The notes under the pieces were generated by a model that saw only the letters and a program-made list of their open reading frames with translations, made no database searches and had not been told where the DNA came from. A stretch of DNA of 64,000 nucleotides from Desulfosoma caldarium. GTDB taxonomy: Bacteria; Desulfobacterota; Syntrophobacteria; Syntrophobacterales; DSM-9756. Positions 17,476 to 26,797 of this stretch are shown in pieces (positions within the stretch are counted from its first letter, which is position 1; every line of letters begins with the position of its first letter). A program made the translations under genes and the position numbers. The stretch is from contig NZ_RJVA01000011.1 of the NCBI RefSeq assembly GCF_003751385.1, positions 124,001-188,000 of the forward strand, given 5' to 3'.

Positions 17476-18465
17476 TTACTTCAGCAGGCCTGTTTCCTTG
17501 AAGTATTTTTCCGCGCCCGGATGAAACGGAGCGGACAAACCTTCCAACATATTGGATTTGGTCAAAACAGCGTAGGCCGGATGCAAGGTCTTGAAACTTT
17601 CCAGGTTATCAAAGATTTCCTTGACAATGGCATAAACCACATCATCGGGGGTTTTCGCGGAAGTCACAAACGTAGCTTTGACTCCCACTGTGGGCACGTC
17701 TTCCTTATTGCCGGCTCCCTCGTACAAGGCGATGGGGATCGTGGCCTTAGCGTAGTAGGGATACTTTTTGATCAAGGCGTCGACGGGGGCGCCTTCAATG
17801 GGCACGAACCGCACTTTGCGATGGCCCGCCGTGGCTTCCTTAATGGCGCCGCTGGGGTGTCCCACAGTGTAGAAGAAAGCGTCGATGCGGCCGTCCTGAA
17901 GCAGCCCAGGGGCTTCGGCTGCTTTGGCTTGTTCTGCCTTAATATCCTTTTCCCAGTCCATCCCGAATGCTTGCAGCACGTCGATGGAGTTTTGCAGCTG
18001 TCCCGAGCCGGGGTTTCCGATGTTAACGCGTTTGCCTTTGAGATCCGCAAGAGTCTTGATGCCGGCGTCTTCGGCGGCCACTAAGGTCACCGATTCAGGG
18101 TGCAGACTGAACACGGCTCTGAGATCCTTTTGCGGCCCCTTATCCTTCCATTCCGCCTCGCCATTGATGGCCTGATACTGTCGGTCCGACTGAGCAATGC
18201 CGAACTCCAGGTCTCCCGCCAGGACCGCATTGATGTTAAAAACGGACCCTCCCGTGGCTTCTACGGTACAGCGAATGCCGTAGGTGTCCCTTTTGCTGTT
18301 GATCATTTTGCAAATAGCACCCCCCGTCGGGTAATACACACCGGTGATGCCGCCTGTACCGATGGTGACAAAAACTGTTTTGGCTTGACAAGGTACCGCC
18401 CCCCCGGCAACCAAAGCCGTTCCCAGCAACAAGACCAAGGCAAGAAACATTCCGGTACGCTTCAT
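17476..18465 (-). CDS. TAXI family TRAP transporter solute-binding protein
   Basis: 329 residues with a signal peptide (MKRTGMFLALVLLLGTALVAGG). The mature N-terminus VFVTIGTGGITGVYYPTGGA is the TAXI-family signature; VEATGGSVFNINAVLAGDLEFGIAQSD, LADLKGKRVNIGNPGSG and GRIDAFFYTVGHPS follow. It is periplasmic and delivers its ligand to the fused TRAP permease downstream. TAXI ligands include glutamate-like compounds, 2-oxoglutarate and others. Start is preceded by a clear AAGGAGGAAGCCC. Confidence 0.94.
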   Translation of the reverse strand: MKRTGMFLALVLLLGTALVAGGAVPCQAKTVFVTIGTGGITGVYYPTGGAICKMINSKRDTYGIRCTVEATGGSVFNINAVLAGDLEFGIAQSDRQYQAINGEAEWKDKGPQKDLRAVFSLHPESVTLVAAEDAGIKTLADLKGKRVNIGNPGSGQLQNSIDVLQAFGMDWEKDIKAEQAKAAEAPGLLQDGRIDAFFYTVGHPSGAIKEATAGHRKVRFVPIEGAPVDALIKKYPYYAKATIPIALYEGAGNKEDVPTVGVKATFVTSAKTPDDVVYAIVKEIFDNLESFKTLHPAYAVLTKSNMLEGLSAPFHPGAEKYFKETGLLK

Positions 18466-18967
18466 GGGCTTCCTCCTTTGTTCGATAACCGATCGTTCAC
18501 GATGAAAACCCCGTGCCTTTTCCTTTGGCGAAGTGCATCATTTGTGCGGCCGGCCTTGGGAGCTTGATGGACTGTACCCAGTTGGCTCAACCTTAAGGGA
18601 CAACGGTGCCTTGTGGACCGTTGTTAGAGCGCTGCTCATCCACATTCCACTTTGAGACAAGCTCCCGGCGCTGGGCGATGAGGAACGCGACCCCCAATAC
18701 CTTCCCAATTAGCCAGACACCCTGTACCTTCGCCAAAGCTTTTCAGCTATTAACAAAAAATAAGATTTTGCGCAACCCAATGCCACAAGCCCGCCGATCA
18801 TCTTTCCACCGTGGATTCTTAACCGGAGACGGATCGTTGGAAATTCGGATTTCTTGAAACAGCATGTAGACAATGGTATCAGAAGCCGCTTTTTCATCCG
18901 CGTACTCCCTTACCCCAGGAGCGCCGGCTGGGTCGATCACCCTTAAAGATGCGGGCTTTCAAGGGTC
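18466..18967. other. Divergent intergenic region, 502 nt
   Basis: Between the TAXI gene (-) and the decayed ABC permease (+). A binding-protein gene would be expected near such a permease, but I find no recognisable remnant on either strand. Small ORFs here lack ribosome binding sites and family-like sequence. Confidence 0.45.
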
Positions 18968-19631
18968 ATGGATTCTTTAGCAGTCCTCAAGGAAGGGCTT
19001 CCCTACGTTTTCAAAGGCGCCTAGGTCACTTCGGTGGTGATTGCGGGGGGCGTTGACCTTTGGGTTCCCTGTCGTGTTGCCTTTGGCTGTAGGCTTGGTT
19101 TACGGCCCCAAGTGGCTTCGGTGGCTCATCGGTTTATATGTGTGGTTTTTTCGAGGCGTTCCTTTCCTGGTGCTTTTGTTTCTTTTCTATTTTGGCATTT
19201 TTCCTTCTTTGGTGCTGGAGCTCTCCGCCTTTTCCGTGGCCATCATTGTTCTCGAGTGCATCAGCGGAGCGTATCAATCCCAGATTCTTCGAGGCGCCCT
19301 TTTGTCGGTGCCCACAGGCCAAATGCAAGCGGCGCGGGCCATGGGCATGAGCGACCTTCGGGCGGTGGTGTTTGTGGTTCTAGTGCAGGCCCTGCGCCTG
19401 GCCGTTCCGTGCTGGTCCAATGAGTATGCGATTTTGCACAAAGATTCCGCCGTGACCTATGCCCTGGGGGTCGCGTAAATTATGGCGCGCGCCCACCATG
19501 TGGCCTCTCGTACGTATCAACATCTGGCCATTTACATCAGCGCGGGCCTTCTGGTCATGATTCTTATCTAGGTGGGAACTCGTCTTATGGCTGCGGTGCA
19601 CAAAAGGGTGCGCATGAAGGGCTACGAGTGA
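18968..19631 (+). pseudogene. Polar amino acid ABC transporter permease, decayed
   Basis: Homology to HisM/GlnP-type permeases runs from ATG 18968 (MDSLAVLKEGLPYVFKGA) to the TGA at 19629 (RMKGYE end). It is broken by an in-frame TAG at 19022, a frameshift in the six-G run at 19044-19050 (deleting one G joins VVIAG to ALTFGFP), a TAA at 19476 where homologues read VAEIMARAHHVASR, and a TAG at 19569. The middle is well conserved: LYVWFFRGVPFLVLLFLFYFG and the EAA-like loop ARAMGMSDLRAVVFVVLVQALRLAVP. Four lesions make a functional product very unlikely. Confidence 0.9.
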
Positions 19632-19640
19632 TGAGATACC

Positions 19641-20374
19641 ATTCTTGAGGTGCGCAAGGTTTGCAAGCACTACAACTCGTCAAGGGCGTTTCCCTTTCGG
19701 TGCGGCGCGGCGAAATCAAGGTCCTCATCTGCCCGTCCGGTGCAGGCAAAAGCACCCTGTTGCGGATGATCAATTTTCTTGCCATGCCTGACGCAGGAAG
19801 CATCGTTTTGGAGGGGCGGCGCATTGATTCCGGCAACAGGAAAGAACTGTGCGCTTATCGGCAGCAGGTCGGCATGATTTTTCAGGAATTCAACCTTTTT
19901 GATCATCTCACGGCCCTGGGAAACGTGGAAATCGGCCTGGTGCGCGTGAAGAAAATGGGCCGCAAAGAGGCACATCGGCGCGCCATGGGTGAACTGGAAC
20001 GGGTCGGTACGGCGGATCACGCTAGGAAGTATCCGGCTGAACTTTCCGGCGGGCAGAAAAAGAGGGTTTCCATTGCCCGAGCCTTGGCTTTGGACCCCAA
20101 GGTGATGCTTTTGGATGAGCCGACCTCGGCCCTGGACCCAGAATTGATTGGAGAGGTGCATGCGAAGATTCGGGATTTGGGCGCGTCCGGCATGACCATG
20201 ATCATGGCCACACTCCAGATCGGCTTCGCCCGGGCTCTGGCTCACGAAATGATCTTCATGGAAGACGGCCGTATCGTGGAACAGGGGCCGCCAAACGCCA
20301 TTCTGGACGAGGCGCGGTGCGCCCGCACGCGGGAATTCTGCGCCAAGATTGACCAGTTGGGTGCCAGGCCGTGA
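19641..20374 (+). pseudogene. Polar amino acid ABC transporter ATP-binding protein, decayed
   Basis: GlnQ/HisP-type ATPase. The beginning ILEVRKVCKHYN lies in frame 3, then the homology continues from ~19661 in frame 2 (LVKGVSLSVRRGE), so bases are missing near 19670-19680; no good start precedes the first part. In the main frame the P-loop reads CPSGAGKST, with Cys for the first Gly, and the switch His of VTHEMGF is replaced (ATLQIGF). The signature LSGGQKKRVSIARALALDPK and Walker B VMLLDEPTSALDPE are intact. Loss of two catalytic residues plus a 5' frameshift indicates inactivation. The end overlaps the next gene by 4 nt. Confidence 0.85.
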
Positions 20375-21046
20375 TTTCCGAGGAACTGATTTTCCTTTCC
20401 TCTGAACTGATCCCGACCCTCCTTCGAGGCACCGCCGTGTCGCTGTGCCTGTTCCTTCCTTCGGTCGTGTTGGGCCTTGCCTGTGCTGGCCGGTTCGTGC
20501 CGTGCGTACGCGGCGCCTCCCCTGCGCTGGTTGGCGGATATATACGTGGCCGTGTTCAGAGGATTTCCTTTGCTGGTTCAGCGCTGCATTTGGTATTTCG
20601 GCATGCCTCGCGTGGGATTCTACCTAACACCCTACCAAGGGGCGGTTCTGGGCTTTACGCTCTGCAGTGGGGCCTATCATTCCGAGTACATTCGAGGTGC
20701 CTTGTTATCCATCAAACGGGGGCAAATTCTCGCCGCGCAAGCCATCGGCATGAGCCGCCTGCAAACCATCGTGCAGATCATCTTGCCTCAGGCCGTGTGG
20801 CGCGCTCTGCCCGGCTGCGGCAATGAATGGTTTTACCTGATCAAGTACTCGTCTTTGGCCTACATGATCACTTGCATCGAACTGACGGGCGAAGGAAAAA
20901 TCATCGCTTCGTCCACCTTTAAGTACACCGAAGTCTTTGCCGCCCTGGGCGTTGTGTACCTCTTGCTCGTCACTCTGGCCACCGGCCTTTTGAAAGCCTT
21001 AGAGAAACGCCTTAGCCTTCCCAGATTTGAATTCCACAGAATCTAA
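20371..21046 (+). pseudogene. Second polar amino acid ABC transporter permease, frameshifted
   Basis: Starts at GTG 20371, overlapping the ATPase stop, with VISEELIFLSSELIPTLLRG and a first membrane segment VSLCLFLPSVVLGLA in frame 1. Near 20480-20500 the homology passes to frame 2: YAAPPLRWLADIYVAVFRG, YQGAVLGFTLCSGAYHSEYIRGALLSIKRGQ and the EAA loop AAQAIGMSRLQTIVQIILPQAVWRALP. A single-base indel is enough. The rest is intact to the TAA at 21046. With the two preceding broken genes, this is the remains of one transporter operon. Confidence 0.85.
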
Positions 21047-21146
21047 GGACCCTTCGTGTCGGCTGCCAAGAGCGAGGCTCAAAGACGAGGCGTTCCTGGG
21101 ATGGGGCTCTAGGACGCGATGCCGTGACTCGGGATGCCTTATGGGA

Positions 21147-21174
21147 AAGGGGCACGACCTGAGCGTGCCCCCTT
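21147..21174. terminator. GC-rich hairpin downstream of the aminotransferase gene
   Basis: Arms AAGGGGCACG (21147-21156) and CGTGCCCCCTT (21164-21174) with one bulged C. It is 39 nt beyond the end of the minus-strand aminotransferase gene and 100 nt beyond the plus-strand pseudogene, so it may end transcription from either side. No long T-run. Confidence 0.45.
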
Positions 21175-21212
21175 AGAGAACCTGCACGGAAGTGGGCGGA
21201 GGTTTGCCGTGG

Positions 21213-22562
21213 TCAGAGGAGTCGGGAAGAAACGACGGCAAGGGCCTCATCGAGAATGCGTGTCATTTGATCAATGCCCTCCTCGTCGATGACAAAGGGC
21301 GGCGCCAGCAGCAGATGATCCCCATGAATTCCGTCGGCTCCTCCGGATCCAGGATAGGTGATCAGGCCTCGCTGAAAGGCTTCCTGGGCCAGTTGAGCAT
21401 TGACTTTGAGGGCGGGAGGAAAAGTGTGCTTGGTGTCGCGGTCCTGAACCAGTTCGATGCCGGCAAACAGGCCGAGGCCGCGCACATCGCCGACGATGGC
21501 ATGTTTTCGAAGTGTTTGAAGGTGCTTCAGAAGCACTTCGCCCATGGCCGCCGATCGTTCCACGAGCTTGTGGTCCTGAATGTAGCGCAGAACTGCGGCA
21601 CCGATGGCCACGGACAAGGGGTTCTGGCAGTAGGTATGCCCGTGCACGAAAGCTCCTGTTCCGCGCCGAATGGCTTCGTGGATTTCTTCTTTGACCACGA
21701 CGGCGCCCAAAGGCGTGTAGCCTGAACTCAGTCCCTTGGCCGTGACGATGACGTCCGGGATCACCCCCCAATGATCTAAGGCAAACTCCCGACCCGTGCG
21801 GCCGACACCCGTCATGACCTCATCGGCAATAAGCTTGACATCGTAGGCATCACATATCTCGCGAATGCGTTGCCAGTACCCGTCCTTAGGAACCAGAGCC
21901 CCCGCTGTGGCGCCCACCACAGGCTCGGCGATGAAGGCTGCCACGGCATCCGGACCTTCGTACTTAATGGTCCGTTCCAATTGATCGGCACATTCCAGAT
22001 GGCACGAGGCGGGTTCTCGTCCGAAAGGGCACCGATAGCAGTAGGCGGGTTCTATGTGAGGCGTGTGCAGGAACAGGGGCAGGTAATGGCGCCGCCGGCC
22101 GGTATGCCCACCGAGGGCCAAAGCGCCTGTAGTGTTGCCGTGAAAACTGGTCCAGCGACTGATTACCTTGTATTTGTCCGGCTTGCCCACCTCCCTCCAG
22201 TATTGCCTCACGACCTTAACGGCCGTTTCCACGGCTTCCGATCCGCCGGACAGAAAGTAGACGCGATTGAGGGAAGGATCCGGGGCCATACGGGTCAAAA
22301 GCTCGGCGCATTCCATGGCCGCTTCGCTGGTGAAATGGCTGCTGTGAGCGAAGCAAATGCGTTGCGCTTGCGCCTTCATGGCCTCCAAAATTTCCGGCAC
22401 CCCATGGCCGATGCTGACCACGCACGCGCCACCGGAACCGTCGATGTATCGACGGCCGTCCGTGTCCCAAATGAAAATTCCTTCCCCGCGATCGACCACA
22501 GGATAAGTCTTGCGAAGGTTTCGGTAAAAGACATGCTCTGAGCTTCTGTGTTCCATCATCAT
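21213..22562 (-). CDS. Class III PLP-dependent aminotransferase
   Basis: 449 residues of the acetylornithine/GABA/beta-alanine aminotransferase class. Visible motifs: DTDGRRYIDGSGGACVVSIGHG, FLSGGSEAVETAVKVVRQYW, SFHGNTTGALALGGH, IAEPVVGATAGALVP, LIADEVMTGVGRTG (PLP-binding Asp) and TAKGLSSGYTPLGAVV (Schiff-base Lys). It transfers an omega- or alpha-amino group to a keto acid. Genome context (BKACE and TRAP/TAXI genes a few kb away, same strand) would fit beta-amino or diamino acid catabolism, but substrate is unproven. Three tandem ATG codons at the start; AAAGGG about 7 nt upstream. Confidence 0.9.
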   Translation of the reverse strand: MMMEHRSSEHVFYRNLRKTYPVVDRGEGIFIWDTDGRRYIDGSGGACVVSIGHGVPEILEAMKAQAQRICFAHSSHFTSEAAMECAELLTRMAPDPSLNRVYFLSGGSEAVETAVKVVRQYWREVGKPDKYKVISRWTSFHGNTTGALALGGHTGRRRHYLPLFLHTPHIEPAYCYRCPFGREPASCHLECADQLERTIKYEGPDAVAAFIAEPVVGATAGALVPKDGYWQRIREICDAYDVKLIADEVMTGVGRTGREFALDHWGVIPDVIVTAKGLSSGYTPLGAVVVKEEIHEAIRRGTGAFVHGHTYCQNPLSVAIGAAVLRYIQDHKLVERSAAMGEVLLKHLQTLRKHAIVGDVRGLGLFAGIELVQDRDTKHTFPPALKVNAQLAQEAFQRGLITYPGSGGADGIHGDHLLLAPPFVIDEEGIDQMTRILDEALAVVSSRLL

Positions 22563-22754
22563 GGAGTACCCTTTGCTGATTTTTTAGAAGTCGCCATGCC
22601 CTGTTCTTCCCAAAAACTAACGTTTCTTTATGCCACTCCGCAGCGTTTGTGAAGGCCAATGTGTTTACGCCGCCTGTGGGAAAAGCCTTGACAGCTTCCC
22701 GGAAGGCCATTTATAAAACCTCGTTACGTCGCTTCTGGAAGGAGCCCGCACGGT

Positions 22755-22886
22755 ATGCAACCGCGAAGCCCTTGTCTGGACTGTGACAAGAAGGACCAGG
22801 ACAAGAACAAGTGCCTGGAAGACTGTGAGAAGCTGAGAGAGTTTCAAGAGAGGCTCACACGGAAAGGCACGCGCGCTCGAGTATAG
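22755..22886 (+). CDS. 43-residue Cys-rich microprotein
   Basis: A small ORF not overlapping any other gene, starting ATG 22755 with GGAAGGAG about 10 nt upstream and ending TAG 22884. The product starts MQPRSPCLDCDKKDQDKNK and has four cysteines arranged CLDC...CLEDC (C-X2-C, 9 residues, C-X3-C), then a charged helix EKLREFQERLTRKG. This spacing could hold one zinc ion. A good terminator follows 27 nt later, making a short self-contained transcription unit just before rplU. I do not recognise a family. Confidence 0.55.
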   Translation: MQPRSPCLDCDKKDQDKNKCLEDCEKLREFQERLTRKGTRARV

Positions 22887-22912
22887 ATAGGCGCTCCGTG
22901 CGCCGGTCACCG

Positions 22913-22935
22913 AGCGGCCTTGGGCCGCTTTTTTT
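22913..22935 (+). terminator. Rho-independent terminator
   Basis: Stem AGCGGCC (22913-22919) / GGCCGCT (22923-22929) with a TTG loop, then seven T. It ends the Cys-rich microprotein unit and lies 58 nt upstream of the rplU start. Confidence 0.85.
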
Positions 22936-22992
22936 GTCGTGGCAGGCCGAAAGCGGAGACGCTGAATAAGGTTGAGGGCGGAGGACGAGCCG

Positions 22993-23367
22993 ATGTACGC
23001 AATCGTAGAGTGTGGAGGAAAACAGTACAAAGCCGAACCCGGAGCGTTGCTTAAGGTGGAAAAAATGCCCGGAGAAGCCGGCGATGAGATCCTTTTGGAT
23101 CGTGTGCTTCTCGTGGCCGATGGCGACCAAATTCATGTGGGGCGTCCCCTTGTGGAGGCCAAGGTGGTGCGTGCGCGCATTGTGGAGCAAGGTCGGGGCG
23201 GCAAGATCTTGATTTTTAAATACAAGCGGCGCAAAGATTCCCGGAAAAGGCAGGGGCACCGGCAGGCCTATACGGCAGTGAAGATTGAAGGCATTGAAGA
23301 CCGTGCGCCGATGGCATCGCAGGACCCCGGTGAGGAACCAAAGGCGGCCGGGAATGGGGAGGCTTAA
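22993..23367 (+). CDS. rplU: 50S ribosomal protein L21
   Basis: 124 residues. The N-terminal [17 protein letters not shown] and [24 protein letters not shown] segments are diagnostic of bL21, a structural protein of the large subunit. The usual length is ~103; here about 20 acidic/neutral residues ([22 protein letters not shown]) extend the C-terminus. Start ATG 22993 has GGAGGA with 7-nt spacing; an in-frame ATG 21 nt earlier gives non-family residues. rpmA follows 3 nt after the stop. Confidence 0.96.
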   Translation: MYAIVECGGKQYKAEPGALLKVEKMPGEAGDEILLDRVLLVADGDQIHVGRPLVEAKVVRARIVEQGRGGKILIFKYKRRKDSRKRQGHRQAYTAVKIEGIEDRAPMASQDPGEEPKAAGNGEA

Positions 23368-23370
23368 GCC

Positions 23371-23640
23371 ATGGCACATAAAAAAGCAGGCGGGAGTTCA
23401 AGAAACGGCCGAGACAGCGCCGGGCAGCGGCGAGGCGTCAAGAAGTATGGTGGACAGCGTGTGCGTGCCGGCAACATTTTGGTTCGGCAACTGGGCACCA
23501 AATTCCATCCCGGAAAAAATGTGGGTATGGGCAAGGATTACACCTTGTTTGCGTTGATTGATGGGGTGGTGGCCTTTGAGTACAAGGACAAGCGGCGACA
23601 ACAAGTCAGTGTCTACCCCGTAGCGGCTCAGACCCCTTAG
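23371..23640 (+). CDS. rpmA: 50S ribosomal protein L27
   Basis: 89 residues beginning [16 protein letters not shown], then [21 protein letters not shown] and [21 protein letters not shown]; a textbook bL27, located near the peptidyl-transferase centre. No N-terminal propeptide of the Firmicutes type. Directly downstream of rplU, with which it forms the usual rplU-rpmA pair; obgE follows after 391 nt. Confidence 0.97.
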   Translation: MAHKKAGGSSRNGRDSAGQRRGVKKYGGQRVRAGNILVRQLGTKFHPGKNVGMGKDYTLFALIDGVVAFEYKDKRRQQVSVYPVAAQTP

Positions 23641-25108
<1,468 letters not shown>

Positions 25109-25169
25109 TTTCCTTAAGGTATCGCCGTGCCTTGGGTACGACGCGCGGGGACAAAGAACACAGCGTCCT

Positions 25170-26744
25170 TCACCTTTTGCGCCGATCCGAAGACGTTGTG
25201 CTGAAGGCTGTCAAGGGCACGATGCGGCACGGATAACCAAGGTTCTCTTCGAGCTGACGCGCTTCCTGGGCCGTTGGCACAAAAGCCCACCACGTGTCGG
25301 GGGCCAGCGCATCCAGCAGGAGGTCCCGAGGAAGCCGCCATTCTTTCTCCACTTTCCATGAAACCTGGCCGGGCCGGTGCAACTGAAACCGAAAGCGATC
25401 CTTTGGGGCAATCTTGGCGAAGTCCTTATCAGAGGCATAAATGACCGGTTTGGCTCCAAGCCTTTTCAGGACGTCTTTTCTCACCGCTACGCCGTAAGGT
25501 TCAAAGGTCCATCGAATGAGCGCCGGATTCCATCGCGTGAGCCGCGATAGGTTCAAGGGAGCGACCTGTGTCCAGGACACCACGGGAATGCCTTGCCGAA
25601 TCAAACGTCCACTGGCGCGAAGACGCCTTTCCCATAGTATGTGCCACAAGGTGTCCAGAGCCGTGTGGTCGGCCCACGGCCTGTTTTGCAAAAGATCTTC
25701 GGCCCACTCACAACGGGTCTGGCCCGGCCACGGCCCGGGACAGGAACGGGTGTAATGATAAAGAAAGCCACTTTCCGTGAAGGGCAAGGTATGCGGCGCA
25801 TCCTGCAGTGGTTCCCGGCGGTGGCCATGAGCAAAGGATGCAACCTTTCCGAGCCGTAGAGGCGTGCAGTGAGAAAAGGAGTGAAGAAGCGCTCGGTTCC
25901 CTTCGGTTTCCGGTGATTCCTGTGCGCTACAAAAGACCCAGGTGGGTTTGGATTGGGTCTTCAATTCGTCGCTGAGGACTTGAAAAAGATTTCCTTCACG
26001 ACGGACGGCCAAGACGAAGAATTGATCCGCTATGGCGGCGACGAGGCGATCCCGACAAACCGCGTAACGGGCGGGGGAACAGGCGGGTCGGCCCGGCAGA
26101 CAACACAGGATCCAGGAGGGTTTGAGACTGGGAAAATAGCCCAACCCTTCGGGAACGGCAGGTCGTGTTCGAGATGGGATGGCCACCAAGACAACGAGTT
26201 TTCGTTGTCTATGCGCCCAACAGGAGGTCAAATCATAAACTGGAGTGCCGAGGCTGCTCACCCAACCGACCGGCTGATTGGCATTTTGGTCAAAGGCCTG
26301 CCTCAAAGCTTCCACCCACGAATCCCGGCGGCATGTGTGCTTGCCCTTTCGGGAATTGAAGGCTGCACAGAGAAGGGGCGTGGGTTTTGGAAGCGTTCCC
26401 AACGTAAAGAGGTACTTCGGGCAGGTTTCCAGGGCATGGCCGGAAGGAAAATGGCAGCTCACCACCTGCAGGTCCAGGGTTTTCCAAGTGTGAACTAAGG
26501 CATCTACTCTGGCGCGAGTTCTTGGGGATACCGATGGCCATGTCGCCATGCCGTGGGCAAAGCTTTTTCCTTTGTCTTTTGGGTCGGTCTTTGCGTTTCG
26601 GTGCCATTCGTGGACCAGCGCGTCCAATTGTTGGTGTCGAGCTGGGCCGTCCAGGGTTCCTTCCACCTCCATGACGGCGGCGGCTCTGAGCAGTGCATTG
26701 CTCAAGTCCGGTGAAAGGTGTATGAATAGGGCACGGGTTTTCAT
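25170..26744 (-). CDS. Large two-part hypothetical protein, possible DprA/SLOG-like fold
   Basis: About 524 residues, starting MKTRALFIHLSPDLSNALLR (ATG 26744; weak ribosome site; a TTG 36 nt earlier is possible). Residues ~100-280 resemble a DprA/SLOG Rossmann domain: CPKYLFTLGTLPKPTPLLCAAFNSRKG, GWVSSLGTPVYDLTSCWA and YAVCRDRLVAAIADQFFVLAVRREGN align in order with DprA's SR-motif, VVSGLA region and RN-L-I-A segment. Residues ~320-524 are different: FLYHYTRSCPGPWPG, HILWERRLRASG, VVSWTQ, FEPYGVAVRK, EKEWRLP. That pattern faintly recalls ADP-ribosyltransferase-like families but is not assignable by eye. No membrane segments. Divergent from the YchF-like gene. Confidence 0.6.
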   Translation of the reverse strand: MKTRALFIHLSPDLSNALLRAAAVMEVEGTLDGPARHQQLDALVHEWHRNAKTDPKDKGKSFAHGMATWPSVSPRTRARVDALVHTWKTLDLQVVSCHFPSGHALETCPKYLFTLGTLPKPTPLLCAAFNSRKGKHTCRRDSWVEALRQAFDQNANQPVGWVSSLGTPVYDLTSCWAHRQRKLVVLVAIPSRTRPAVPEGLGYFPSLKPSWILCCLPGRPACSPARYAVCRDRLVAAIADQFFVLAVRREGNLFQVLSDELKTQSKPTWVFCSAQESPETEGNRALLHSFSHCTPLRLGKVASFAHGHRREPLQDAPHTLPFTESGFLYHYTRSCPGPWPGQTRCEWAEDLLQNRPWADHTALDTLWHILWERRLRASGRLIRQGIPVVSWTQVAPLNLSRLTRWNPALIRWTFEPYGVAVRKDVLKRLGAKPVIYASDKDFAKIAPKDRFRFQLHRPGQVSWKVEKEWRLPRDLLLDALAPDTWWAFVPTAQEARQLEENLGYPCRIVPLTAFSTTSSDRRKR

Positions 26745-26797
26745 ACAAGGAATTATGCAAAAAAGGACCTGGATGGGCAAGATCGAGAGGCATGCAC

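Noticed and set aside
18968-19631. Stop-codon recoding (for example amber as pyrrolysine) as an explanation for the permease stops
   Set aside because: Both TAG and TAA occur in frame, together with a frameshift; recoding cannot account for all of them.
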